The position numbers and the translations under genes were made by a program. The notes under the pieces are model-generated. The model saw nothing but the letters and a program-made list of their open reading frames with translations, was not told the DNA's origin and made no database searches. From contig NZ_CP100647.1 of the NCBI RefSeq assembly GCF_024266585.1, positions 787,001 through 851,000 of the forward strand: a DNA stretch of 64,000 nt. The letters are read 5' to 3'. Of this stretch, positions 38,750 to 47,024 are shown in pieces (position 1 is the stretch's first letter; each line of letters starts with the position of its first letter). This stretch comes from Xanthomonas sacchari (GTDB lineage: Bacteria > Pseudomonadota > Gammaproteobacteria > Xanthomonadales > Xanthomonadaceae).

Positions 38750-39222
38750 GATGTGCCCTCGCGCTTGGCGACGGCCTCGTCGCCGTCCTCGTCGTCGCCG
38801 CCGATGCCCAGCTTGGCCAGTTGGCGGCGGGTGGCGTCGAGCTTGCTCATGTCGAAGTAGCGCAGCGCCTGCCAGGCGCCGAGTGCGGTGACCACCAGGC
38901 TGAACGCCGCGGTCGCCGAGATCGACGCCAGCCACGACCAGCCCATGCGCTGCAGCAGGGCGATCATCGCGCCCATCAGCAGCATCCACGCCGAGGCGCC
39001 GAACGCCACCGACACGGTCAGCCACACCAGTGCCCGCGCCAGCGCGGCGCGGGCCAGCGCCAGGTCCGCGGCCACCAGCTTGCGCAGCGCGCGGCCGGTG
39101 TCCAGGGTGGCGTTGAGTCCTTCGCGGCCGGCCGTGCCGAGCGCGCGGAAGGACTCCTCCAGCGACGGTGCGGCCGCGGCGTCCGCCGCGGCGCCGTCGG
39201 CGCGGGCCTGCTCCTCGCTCAC
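38746..39222 (-). CDS. Phage_holin_3_6 family (YqjE-like) membrane protein
   Basis: The 158-residue protein has two hydrophobic helices at about 65-90 (LVWLTVSVAFGASAWMLLMGAMIALL) and 97-118 (WLASISATAAFSLVVTALGAW), and charged ends. This matches the DUF1469/YqjE family, which is chromosomal and not a phage lysis gene. It is co-transcribed with the YqjD-like gene seven bases upstream and the gene that overlaps its stop. Confidence 0.85.
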   Translation of the reverse strand: MSEEQARADGAAADAAAAPSLEESFRALGTAGREGLNATLDTGRALRKLVAADLALARAALARALVWLTVSVAFGASAWMLLMGAMIALLQRMGWSWLASISATAAFSLVVTALGAWQALRYFDMSKLDATRRQLAKLGIGGDDEDGDEAVAKREGTS

Positions 39223-39229
39223 GCGCGGC

Positions 39230-39601
39230 TTACTTGTCGCCGCCGCTGCGCGCCAGCTTGGCGATGATCCAGCCGGTGGCGAAGGCCACGCCGAACGAGG
39301 CCAGCGGACGCTCGCGGATCAGTTCGGCGGCGCTGTCGATCAGGTCGCGGCCCTTGTCCAGCAGCACGTCCACCTGCTCCTTGGCCGCGGCGCCGCCGAA
39401 CTCGGCCGCCGCCAGCCCGGACAGGGCGCTGTCGGACAGCTCGGCCTTGACGTTGGCCTTGCCCAGCTTCAGTTCCTCGCCGGCGGCGCCGGCAGCGCCC
39501 TTGATCGCCTCGCCGGCATAGCTGGCCGCGGACTTCAGGTGCGCGCCGGCTTCGCTGAGGTTGTCCTTGAGGTTCTCGGTATTGGTCGGGCTGGCATTCA
39601 T
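39230..39601 (-). CDS. DUF883/YqjD-ElaB-like membrane-anchored protein
   Basis: The 123-residue protein has a long amphipathic helical region and a single C-terminal membrane segment (PLASFGVAFATGWIIAKLA), as in YqjD and ElaB, which can bind ribosomes at the membrane in stationary phase. AAAGGAG lies eight bases before ATG 39601, so the upstream ATG at 39607 is probably not used. It is the first gene of a three-gene minus-strand operon. Confidence 0.83.
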   Translation of the reverse strand: MNASPTNTENLKDNLSEAGAHLKSAASYAGEAIKGAAGAAGEELKLGKANVKAELSDSALSGLAAAEFGGAAAKEQVDVLLDKGRDLIDSAAELIRERPLASFGVAFATGWIIAKLARSGGDK

Positions 39602-39775
39602 GGGCATGTCTCCTTTGGGGTTTGGGGGCCTGCCGTCCGCCGTGGCGGACGCTGCGCAGAACGGGGCGACACCAATACCATCGGCGGGGTGTACGGGGTG
39701 TTAGCTCGTGGCCGCGGACGATGCGCCATAGTGTCGGCGCTCGCCGGCGATCGGCCAAGTCCCGGAGGAATCGCG

Positions 39776-40003
39776 ATGCATGCCTACGGCAACCGCGGCG
39801 GCCATGCTGGAGTGGTGGCCTACGACAGCGGCCCGGACTGGATCGTGCTGCGCTTCGCCGACGGCGCCACCTACCGCTACGACCGCCACCATCCGGGCTT
39901 GCTGCAGGTGCTGGAGATGCAGCGCCTGGCCGCGGCCGGGCGCGGCCTTACCACCTATCTCAACCAGCACGTGCGCGACGACTACGCCGCGCGCCTGGCC
40001 TGA
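39776..40003 (+). CDS. KTSC-domain small protein
   Basis: The 75-residue protein fits the KTSC family, with the layout YDSGPDWIVLRFADGATYRYD and a C-terminal GRGLTTYLNQHVRDDYA block; the KTSC stretch itself is changed. Such domains occur alone or fused to lysyl-tRNA synthetase-like proteins. The ribosome site CGGAGGAA is strong. Function is unknown. Confidence 0.82.
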   Translation: MHAYGNRGGHAGVVAYDSGPDWIVLRFADGATYRYDRHHPGLLQVLEMQRLAAAGRGLTTYLNQHVRDDYAARLA

Positions 40004-40013
40004 GCGCCCGGGC

Positions 40014-41447
40014 TCACTGCATGACCAGGTCGGCCTGCGCGCCGCCGCGCACCACGCGCAACACCAGCTGCGCCGGCTTGCGCGCGAAGTTGGCGCGGTA
40101 GCTGGCCAGGTCGGCGAACTCGCCGACCGAGGCGGCCACCACGATGTCGCCGCCGGCCAGGCCGTTGCGGGCCGCGCGGCTGCCGCGCGCCACGTTGCTG
40201 ATCAGCACGCCGGAGATGCCGGACTGGCGCAGCGATTCGGGCAGGTCGGTGAAGGTGGCGCCGCTCAGCCGCGGGTCCAGCGACTCGCCGCTGATCGCGC
40301 GCGGCTGTTCCTTGAGCGTGGTCTTGAGCTGCAGCGGCTTGCCGTCGCGGCGCACGTCCAGGGTCACGGTGCTGCCTACCGGCTGCAGGCCCTCGTAGTT
40401 GTGCAGCGCCTCGGCGCTGTCCAGGCGCTCGCCGTTGGCGCCGGTGATCACGTCGCCCGGCTGCAGCCCGGCGGCCGCGGCCGCCGACCCGTCCAGCACC
40501 CGCGTCACCAGCGCCCCGCGCGGCGCCGACAGGCCCAGGCCCTGCGCCATCTGCGTGGTCAGGTTCTGCGTCTCGATGCCGAAGGTGCCGCGGATCATCA
40601 CCCCGTTGTTCTTGATCAACTGGTCGACCACCGCGCGCGCCAGGTTCGACGGGATCGCCAGGCCCAGGCCGATGTTGCCGGCCATGCTGCCCTGCGGGTT
40701 GAAGCTGGCGGTGTTGATGCCGACCAGTTCGCCGCGCAGGTCCACCAGCGCGCCGCCGGAGTTGCCCGGGTTGATCGAGGCGTCGGTCTGGATGAAGTTC
40801 TGGTAGCCCAGGCCGCGGATGCCGTTGCGGCCCATCGCCGAGACGATGCCGGAGGTGACGGTCTGGGTGAAGCCGAACGGGTTGCCGATGGCGGCGACGA
40901 AATCGCCCACGCGCAGCTTGTCGCTGTCGCCCAGGCGGATCTCGGTGAGGCTGTCGGCCTTGATCCGGATCAGCGCGATGTCGGTGTCCGCGTCCGAGCC
41001 CATGAACTCGGCCTTGAAGCTGCGCCCGTCGGCCAGGGTCACCTGCACGTCGTCGGCGTTTTCCACCACGTGGTGGTTGGTCAGCACGTAGCCGTTCTTG
41101 GCGTCGATGATCACGCCCGAGCCCAGCGACTCGTTGATCCGTTCCTGCGGGATGTCCGGGAACAGCCGGCGCAGGATCGGGTCGTTGAAGAACGGATTGC
41201 GCACCCGCACCACCTGCTTGGTGTTGATGCTCACCACCGCCGGCATCACCTTCTGCAGCATCGGCGCCAGCGACGGCAGCGGCTCGCCGGCCACCGACGA
41301 CGGCAGGCGCGCGGCGCCGGACAGGGGCGGTGCCGCCGCCGGCGCGGCCTCGGCCCGGTTGTCCAGTTGCGCATTGATCGCGGTGGCGGCGAAACCGCCG
41401 AAGGCAGCGGCGGCGGTCAGGGTCAGCAGCGTGGGCAGCGGTCGCAT
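40014..41447 (-). CDS. degP: Do-family periplasmic serine protease (DegP/DegQ/MucD-like)
   Basis: The 477-residue protein has an N-terminal signal or anchor segment (LPTLLTLTAAAAFGGFAATAINA), a trypsin-like domain with the triad His126 (TNHHVV), Asp156 (DTDIALI) and Ser230 (NPGNSGGAL), and two PDZ domains at about 285-375 and 390-470. It degrades or refolds damaged envelope proteins in the periplasm. Its tail is 10 bases from the convergent KTSC gene. Confidence 0.94.
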   Translation of the reverse strand: MRPLPTLLTLTAAAAFGGFAATAINAQLDNRAEAAPAAAPPLSGAARLPSSVAGEPLPSLAPMLQKVMPAVVSINTKQVVRVRNPFFNDPILRRLFPDIPQERINESLGSGVIIDAKNGYVLTNHHVVENADDVQVTLADGRSFKAEFMGSDADTDIALIRIKADSLTEIRLGDSDKLRVGDFVAAIGNPFGFTQTVTSGIVSAMGRNGIRGLGYQNFIQTDASINPGNSGGALVDLRGELVGINTASFNPQGSMAGNIGLGLAIPSNLARAVVDQLIKNNGVMIRGTFGIETQNLTTQMAQGLGLSAPRGALVTRVLDGSAAAAAGLQPGDVITGANGERLDSAEALHNYEGLQPVGSTVTLDVRRDGKPLQLKTTLKEQPRAISGESLDPRLSGATFTDLPESLRQSGISGVLISNVARGSRAARNGLAGGDIVVAASVGEFADLASYRANFARKPAQLVLRVVRGGAQADLVMQ

Positions 41448-41940
41448 GGGTGGTTTTCCGGGGGACGCGGGAGACGTGGGGCATGTGGGCGCGCGTGCGC
41501 GTAAATCAAGATGAACGCGCGCCGTTTAACCGCCAGTGAAAGCGGTCCGGCACCACCGTCGCAAGGCCGCGCAGGCGCCCCGCGTGCGCAGCGCGGCGAC
41601 CGCGTCCGAGCGCCGCGCGGCGGCGTTGACAGTCGGCCTGCCCGGGGTTAGCGTTCGTGCGTGCCGCAGCCACTACATGTAGCGGTAACGCATCTGGGCG
41701 GCACTAGAACTGGGGTTTTCTTCACCAGGATTTCACATCCACTGGCGCGCTGGGCGGTGCATGACGGGACGGTGACAGGGAAGGTCGCGGATTCGGGGAA
41801 TATCGAACGGTCGAGGGCAGGCGCCGCGCGCGCTGCCGCGGCCGTCTCTGCCGTGCAGCGCAAGTGCGGTACACACAAGACACACGGCGGATGACCACCC
41901 ATCCGCCCCATCGGGACAGGTTCGAGGAGAACACAGCAGA
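41448..41940. other. Divergent promoter gap between Do-like protease and nrdJa
   Basis: The 493 bases hold promoters for both directions. The notable content is the pair of NrdR-box-like sites listed separately. No cobalamin riboswitch consensus was found, and no frame looks coding. Confidence 0.6.
41670..41716 (+). promoter_or_regulatory. Two NrdR-box-like sites 31 bases apart
   Basis: CCACTACATGTAGCGG (41670-41685) and GCACTAGAACTGGGGT (41701-41716) resemble the NrdR box acaCwAtATaTwGtgt, at 11 and 10 of 16 positions by my count. The first matches every strongly conserved position and contains the perfect palindrome CTACATGTAG. Their starts are 31 bases apart, about three helical turns, the spacing used by tandem NrdR boxes. 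The second site is weaker. They probably let NrdR repress nrdJ. Confidence 0.6.
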
Positions 41941-44900
41941 ATGAGCACGGTGCGCCTGGAAGTCGTCCAGACCGGATCCAAGCACGACCCCATCCCGATG
42001 CAGCCGGCGTCGCAGGACATCTGGGACAAGAAGTATCGGCTCAAGACCAAGCAGGGCGAACCGCTGGATGCCGACATCGACGGCACCTACCTGCGCGTGG
42101 CCCGCGCGCTGGCCGACGCCGAGGCCGGCGAGGAGCAGCGCGCCTACTGGTTCGAGCGTTTCGCCTGGGCGCTGCGCCGCGGCGCGATCCCGGCCGGGCG
42201 CATCACTTCCAATGCCGGCGCGCAGGAACACAAGCCGGCCACCAGCACGATCAACTGCACCGTCTCGGGCACCATCACCGACTCGATGGACGGCATCCTG
42301 GAGAAGGTCCACGAGGCCGGGCTGACCCTCAAGGCCGGCTGCGGCATCGGCTACGAGTTCAGCACGCTGCGCCCGCGCGGCGCGTTCGTGGCCGGCGCCG
42401 GCGCCTACACCTCCGGGCCGATGTCGTTCATGGATATCTTCGACAAGATGTGCTTCACCGTGTCCTCGGCCGGCGGCCGCCGCGGCGCGCAGATGGGCAC
42501 CTTCGACGTGTCCCACCCGGACGTGAAGGACTTCATCCGCGCCAAGCGCGAGGACGGGCGCCTGCGCCAGTTCAACCTGTCGCTGCTGATCACCGACGGC
42601 TTCATGCAGGCGGTGGAGCAGGACGCAGACTGGCCGCTGGTGTTCCCGGTGAACCGCAAGGAAGAGGCCGACATCGACCTGGCCGACGCCAGCGCCGTGG
42701 TCTGGCGCGACTGGCCCACGCACACCGACTACATCGTGCGCGACGATGGCCTGGTCGCGTGCAAGGTGTACGGGCACATCCGCGCCCGCCACCTGTGGGA
42801 CATGATCATGGTCTCCACCTACGACTACGCCGAGCCGGGCTTCATCCTGATCGACCGCGTCAACGAAATGAACAACAACTGGTGGTGCGAGACCATCCGC
42901 GCGACCAATCCTTGCGTGACCGCCGATACCTGGGTGCAGACCGCGGAGGGGCCGCGTCAGGTCGCCGATCTGCTGGGAACGCAGTTCCTGGCGCGGGTCG
43001 ATGGCGGCGACCATGCCACCGGTGCGGAGGGTTTCTTCAAGACCGCGCACAAGCAGGTGGTGCGACTGCAGACGGAGGAAGGTTACGCGCTGCGCCTGAC
43101 CGGGGACCACCGCGTACGGCGCGTGGTGCGCCAGACCCGTTGGTCGCTGGACACCCAATGGTGCCAGGCGGACCAACTGGTCGCAGGCGACCGGGTGCTG
43201 CTCAACAACCACCGTGCCGGTGCGGAGTGGGGCGGCGCGCGCAGCTATGAGGAAGGTGTCCTCCTCGGCATGCTGGTGGGCGACGGCACGCTCAAGCAGG
43301 AAGCCGCCGTGTTGTCGGTCTGGTCGCAGGCCGCCGCGGTCAATGCGGCGCCGCAGGCACCGGTGGCGCTGATGGACGAAGCCCTGCGCTGCGCGCGCAG
43401 CCTGCCGCACCGCGCCGACTTCGCGGGCTGGAGCGAGGTGCGCGACCGTGGCGAGTACCGCCTGAAGTCGGCCGCATTGCGCGATCTGGCGCTGGAGCTG
43501 GGCCTGCGTCCGGGCGACAAGGCGATCACGCCGGCCGTCGAGAAGACCTCCAGCGATTTTCATCGCGGCTTCCTGCGTGGCCTGTTCGACACCGATGGGT
43601 CGGTGCAGGGCAGCCAGGAGAAGGGCGTCAGCGTGCGCCTGGCACAGTCCGACCTGGCGCGGCTGGAGGCAGCGCAGCGCATGCTGTTGCGGCTGGGCAT
43701 CGCCTCGCAGATCTACCGCGACCGGCGTCCCGCCGGCACGGCGTTGCTCCCCGATGGGCACGGCGGCACGCGTGCCTACCCCACCAAGGCGCAGCACGAA
43801 CTGGTGGTCAGCGGCGACAACCTCGATGCCTTCGCCCAGCGGGTGGGCTTTGCCGACACCGCCAAGGCCAACCGCCTCAAGGCGCTGCTGTCCGGCTACC
43901 GTCGCCAGTTGAACCGCGAGCGTTTCGTGGCGACCGTGCAGTCGGTGGCCGCCGATGGCATCGAAGACGTCTACGACGTGCAGGTCCCTGGCATCAACAC
44001 CTTCGACGGCAACGGTCTGCACGCCCACAATTGCGGCGAGCAACCGCTGCCGCCGTACGGCGCCTGCCTGCTCGGCTCGATCAACCTCACCACCTTCGTG
44101 CGCGACCCGTTCACCGAGCGCGCCCGCTTCGATTGGGAGGAATACAAGGAAGTGGTGCGGGTGTTCACCCGCATGCTCGACAACGTGGTCGAGGTCAACG
44201 GCCTGCCGCTGCAGCAGCAGCGCGACGAGATCCTGCGCAAGCGCCGCCACGGCATGGGCTTCCTCGGCCTGGGCTCGACCATGACCATGCTGCGGATGAA
44301 GTACGGCAGCGCCGCGTCCTGCGAGTTCACCGAAGCCATCGCCCGCGAGATGGCCGTGGCCGGCTGGGAGACCGCGCTGTCGCTGGCCAAGGAGAAGGGC
44401 CCGGCGCCGATCATGCAGGAGACCTTCGAGGTCACCGCGGCGATGCTGCGGCAGCGCCCGGAAATGGCCCGCGACGGCTGGCGCGTCGGTGAGCGCATCG
44501 AGGGCCGGCTGCTGCACGCCAAGTACAGCCGCTACATGCAGCGCATCGCCGAAGTGGCGCCGGCGCTGGTCGAGGAACTGGCCGAAGTGGGCGCGCGCTT
44601 CACCCACCACAGCTCCATCGCCCCCACCGGCACCATCTCGCTGAGCCTGGCCAACAACGCCTCCAACGGCATCGAGCCCAGCTTCGCCCACCACTACAGC
44701 CGCAACGTGATCCGCGAGGGCAAGAAGAGCAAGGAGAAGGTAGACGTGTTCTCCTTCGAGCTGCTGGCCTACCGCCACCTGGTCAACCCCAAGGCGATGC
44801 CGTTCGCCGAGGACGCCGCCGCGCGCCTGCCGGACTACTTCATCGCCGCCGACGACATCCACCCCAAGGAACACGTGGACGTGCAGGCCGCCGCGCAGAA

Positions 44901-45213
44901 GTGGGTGGACAGCTCCATCTCCAAGACCGCCAACGTCCCCACCGACTATCCCTACGCGCAGTTCAAGGACATCTACCGCTACGCCCACCAGCAGGGGCTG
45001 AAGGGCTGCACCACGTTCCGCTTCAACCCGGCCGCCTTCCAGGGCGTGCTGGTCAAGGAAGCGGACCTGGAGAACACCACCTACCGCTTCGAGCTGGAGG
45101 ACGGCAGCGTGGTCGAGGCCAAGGGCAACGAACAGATCGAATACGACGGCGAGATGCACACCGCCGCCAACCTGTTCGATGCGCTGAAAGAAGGGTATTA
45201 CGGCAAGTTCTGA
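41941..45213 (+). CDS. nrdJa: Adenosylcobalamin-dependent ribonucleotide reductase large subunit, intein-containing
   Basis: The 1090-codon frame encodes a class II ribonucleotide reductase of 717 residues plus a 373-residue intein at residues 325-697. It reduces ribonucleotides for DNA synthesis with adenosylcobalamin as radical source. The substrate-site segment INCTVSGTITDSMDG and KAGCGIGYEFSTLRPRGAFV precede the insertion; GEQPLPPYGACLLGSINLT, APTGTISL and KGCTTFRFNP follow it. The intein splits the motif N-P-C-G-E just before Cys698, the thiyl-radical cysteine, so the enzyme should be inactive until spliced. Its partner subunit is at 46182. AGGAG lies upstream of the ATG. Confidence 0.95.
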   Translation: MSTVRLEVVQTGSKHDPIPMQPASQDIWDKKYRLKTKQGEPLDADIDGTYLRVARALADAEAGEEQRAYWFERFAWALRRGAIPAGRITSNAGAQEHKPATSTINCTVSGTITDSMDGILEKVHEAGLTLKAGCGIGYEFSTLRPRGAFVAGAGAYTSGPMSFMDIFDKMCFTVSSAGGRRGAQMGTFDVSHPDVKDFIRAKREDGRLRQFNLSLLITDGFMQAVEQDADWPLVFPVNRKEEADIDLADASAVVWRDWPTHTDYIVRDDGLVACKVYGHIRARHLWDMIMVSTYDYAEPGFILIDRVNEMNNNWWCETIRATNPCVTADTWVQTAEGPRQVADLLGTQFLARVDGGDHATGAEGFFKTAHKQVVRLQTEEGYALRLTGDHRVRRVVRQTRWSLDTQWCQADQLVAGDRVLLNNHRAGAEWGGARSYEEGVLLGMLVGDGTLKQEAAVLSVWSQAAAVNAAPQAPVALMDEALRCARSLPHRADFAGWSEVRDRGEYRLKSAALRDLALELGLRPGDKAITPAVEKTSSDFHRGFLRGLFDTDGSVQGSQEKGVSVRLAQSDLARLEAAQRMLLRLGIASQIYRDRRPAGTALLPDGHGGTRAYPTKAQHELVVSGDNLDAFAQRVGFADTAKANRLKALLSGYRRQLNRERFVATVQSVAADGIEDVYDVQVPGINTFDGNGLHAHNCGEQPLPPYGACLLGSINLTTFVRDPFTERARFDWEEYKEVVRVFTRMLDNVVEVNGLPLQQQRDEILRKRRHGMGFLGLGSTMTMLRMKYGSAASCEFTEAIAREMAVAGWETALSLAKEKGPAPIMQETFEVTAAMLRQRPEMARDGWRVGERIEGRLLHAKYSRYMQRIAEVAPALVEELAEVGARFTHHSSIAPTGTISLSLANNASNGIEPSFAHHYSRNVIREGKKSKEKVDVFSFELLAYRHLVNPKAMPFAEDAAARLPDYFIAADDIHPKEHVDVQAAAQKWVDSSISKTANVPTDYPYAQFKDIYRYAHQQGLKGCTTFRFNPAAFQGVLVKEADLENTTYRFELEDGSVVEAKGNEQIEYDGEMHTAANLFDALKEGYYGKF
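42913..44031 (+). mobile_element. Intein with LAGLIDADG homing endonuclease in nrdJa
   Basis: The inserted 373 residues begin with Cys325 (CVTADTWVQT, block A) and end with His-Asn (VYDVQVPGINTF, then HAHN, blocks F and G), followed by extein Cys698, so all splicing residues are intact. A block-B TGDH motif lies near residue 382. Two dodecapeptide motifs mark the endonuclease: LLGMLVGDG at 441-449 and LRGLFDTDG at 545-553, each with its catalytic Asp. The element is therefore probably both splicing- and homing-competent. Removing it restores N-P-C-G-E. Confidence 0.95.
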
Positions 45214-45404
45214 CGCCGTCCCGTCTCCCCTTTCGCGCCGGCGGAGGGGAGGGCGGCGGTGGGAGCCTCGGAGCGCGGCGCGCCGCCCTTCCCCAACGCT
45301 TCCCCACCGTCCGCCGGTTGTCGCTTTTACCGGCTCCCCGCTTCGCCGCAATCGGTATAGCATCGCCTGCGTTACATAAACACTGACACCCTGAGGAGGG
45401 TTTT

Positions 45405-46094
45405 ATGAGCAATGGAAATGGCGTCACGGCGACGCTGACGCAGGTCGCCGAGAACGTGAAAGAAACCGCCACCAACGTGGGCGAGACCATCGCCGCCACC
45501 GCCAGCGAGGCCGTGGCCAGCGTCAAGCAGACCGCCGAGAACGTGCAGAAGCGCGTGCAGGACCAGGTCGCCAAGACCCGCAAGGTGGTGAAGCAGGCCG
45601 AGAAGGCCGTCGCCAAGCGCGCCGAGAAGGCCGGCAGGGCGGTCAAGAAGACCGTCGCCAGCGCGCGCAAGAAGCTGGAAGCAGCCAAGGCCAGCGCCCA
45701 GGCCGAAGCGGCCTCGCTGACCAAGAGCGGCAAGAAGACCGCCAAGAAGGCAGCGGAGAAGAAGGCGCCGGCGAAGAAGGCCGCCGCCAAGAAGGCGGTG
45801 GCCAAGAAGGCGCCGGCAAAGAAAGTGACCGCCAAGAAGGCCGCGCCGAAGAAGGCGGTCAAGAAGGTCGCCGCCAAGAAAGCCGTGACCAAGAAGTCGG
45901 TGGTCGCCAAGAAGAGCGCGGTGAAGAAGGTGGTGGGCGCGCGCAAGGCCGTGGCCAAGAAGGCCGTGGGCAAGGCCGCCAAGGCGGTCAAGAAGAGCAC
46001 CGCCAAGGTCGCCAAGAAGAGCGCCGCGGTGAAGAAGACCGCCGTGCGCAAGGCCGCCGGCAAGAAGGCCGCGGCTACCCGCGCCAAGAAGTAA
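45405..46094 (+). CDS. Histone H1-like lysine/alanine-repeat protein (AlgP/HctB-like)
   Basis: The 229-residue protein has two parts. Residues 1-80 form a helical segment of heptad-like repeats rich in Val/Thr/Glu (TQVAENVKETATNVGETI). From about residue 100 it is nearly all Lys/Ala/Val in KKA-type repeats (KKAPAKKAAAKKAVAKKAP), like AlgP of Pseudomonas and eukaryotic H1 tails, so it should bind DNA. GAGGAGG precedes the ATG. It lies between the two nrdJ genes on the same strand and may belong to the same transcript. Confidence 0.88.
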   Translation: MSNGNGVTATLTQVAENVKETATNVGETIAATASEAVASVKQTAENVQKRVQDQVAKTRKVVKQAEKAVAKRAEKAGRAVKKTVASARKKLEAAKASAQAEAASLTKSGKKTAKKAAEKKAPAKKAAAKKAVAKKAPAKKVTAKKAAPKKAVKKVAAKKAVTKKSVVAKKSAVKKVVGARKAVAKKAVGKAAKAVKKSTAKVAKKSAAVKKTAVRKAAGKKAAATRAKK

Positions 46095-46109
46095 GCCGTC
46101 CCGTCGCAC

Positions 46110-46133
46110 CCTCTCTCCCGCGCGGGAGAGAGG
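46110..46133. repeat. CCTCTCTCCCGC/GCGGGAGAGAGG palindrome (repeat family member)
   Basis: A perfect 24-base palindrome with 12-base arms lies 15 bases after the histone-like gene stop and before nrdJb. It belongs to the CTCTCCC/GGGAGAG hairpin family also seen at 31932, 46806 and 58552. It may be a transcript-processing or termination hairpin between the two genes. Confidence 0.65.
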
Positions 46134-46181
46134 CCGGGCCCGTGCCCGTGTCCCGCTCCGCCTTCCAGGAACGCATGCCCC

Positions 46182-47018
46182 ATGGCCATCAAGATCGACC
46201 AGAAAATCAAGGGCTACACCGTCGTCACCCCCGAGGACAAGGCGCGCGACGCCGCCGCGGTGCCCGCCTCGTCGATCGACCGTGCCACCGCCGAGGCCGA
46301 AGCGCCGGCGGACAACATCATCCACATGCACGAGCGCATCGAGCGCCCGGACGTGCTGATCGGCAGCACCTACAAGATCAAGTCGCCGTTGGTGGAACAC
46401 GCCATGTACGTGACCCTCAACGACATCGTGCTCAACGCCGGCACCGAGCACGAACTGCGCCGCCCGTTCGAAATCTTCGTCAACTCCAAGTCCATGGAGC
46501 ACTTCCAGTGGATCGTGGCGCTGACCCGCATCATGTCCGCGGTGTTCCGCAAGGGCGGCGACGTCACCTTCCTGGTCGACGAGATGAAGGCCGTGTTCGA
46601 TCCCAAGGGCGGCTACTTCAAGGCCGGCGGCGTGTACATGCCGTCGCTGGTGGCCGAACTGGGCAGCATCGTCGAAGAGCACATGAAGTCGATCGGCCTG
46701 CTGCACGACCCGGAAATGAGCGACCACCAGCGCGCGCTGATCGCCGAGAAGCGCAAGCAGTACGAAGAGCGCTCAAAAAAAAACAGTGAAGTAAGCAAGG
46801 CAGTTCCTTCTCCTGCGGGAGAAGGTGCCCGAAGGGCGGATGAGGGTACGGCCTCCGGGGACTCCACCGCCGACCACGAAGAGGACATCGCCGTCACCGG
46901 CGACGGCGCGAGCTTCCCGCCGTCGGCCACGATGTGCCACAAGTGCAATACCAAGGCGCTGGTGATCATGGATGGGTGTGCTACTTGTTTGAATTGTGGG
47001 TATTCGAAGTGCGGTTGA
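46182..47018 (+). CDS. nrdJb: Adenosylcobalamin-dependent ribonucleotide reductase small subunit (NrdJb)
   Basis: The 278-residue protein carries the C-terminal part of class II reductase on a separate chain. Residues 1-200 are the TSCPD-type NrdJb core (RPFEIFVNSKSMEHFQWIVALTRIMSAVF). The C-terminus has the redox/zinc cysteine cluster MCHKCNTKALVIMDG, CATCLNCGYSKCG. Between them lies an unusual stretch: an A9 run at 46775-46783, and a repeat-derived linker reading PSPAGEGARRADEGT at about 209-223. Either slipped frame at A9 stops within five codons. The frame shown is right, because it alone reaches the conserved cysteines. Confidence 0.93.
   Translation: MAIKIDQKIKGYTVVTPEDKARDAAAVPASSIDRATAEAEAPADNIIHMHERIERPDVLIGSTYKIKSPLVEHAMYVTLNDIVLNAGTEHELRRPFEIFVNSKSMEHFQWIVALTRIMSAVFRKGGDVTFLVDEMKAVFDPKGGYFKAGGVYMPSLVAELGSIVEEHMKSIGLLHDPEMSDHQRALIAEKRKQYEERSKKNSEVSKAVPSPAGEGARRADEGTASGDSTADHEEDIAVTGDGASFPPSATMCHKCNTKALVIMDGCATCLNCGYSKCG
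46806..46845 (+). repeat. Hairpin repeat inserted in frame in nrdJb
   Basis: CCTTCTCC (46806-46813) and GGAGAAGG (46818-46825) form a hairpin with loop TGCG, followed by the typical tail GTGCCCGAAGGGCGGATGAG. It is the same family as the intergenic copies at 31932, 46110 and 58552, but here it lies inside a gene and encodes part of a linker. Confidence 0.8.
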
Positions 47019-47024
47019 AAATCT

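Noticed and set aside
38746-39222. Prophage lysis gene (holin)
   Set aside because: The family name mentions holin, but neighbours are YqjD-like chromosomal genes and no phage genes are present.
41448-41940. Cobalamin riboswitch before the B12-dependent reductase
   Set aside because: I looked for the B12-box and the conserved core before nrdJa and saw neither; NrdR-like boxes explain the region better.
41722-45363. Very long minus-strand open frame (about 1200 codons) opposite nrdJa
   Set aside because: It is antisense to a well-conserved gene, Val/Gly/Arg/His-rich with no motif; long antisense frames are expected in this high-GC DNA. The same applies to those at 16691-20626 and 8514-11945.
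46775-46783. Frameshift or sequencing error in nrdJb at A9
   Set aside because: The frame as given reaches the conserved C-terminal cysteine cluster, so the sequence is taken as correct; slippage is kept only as a finding.
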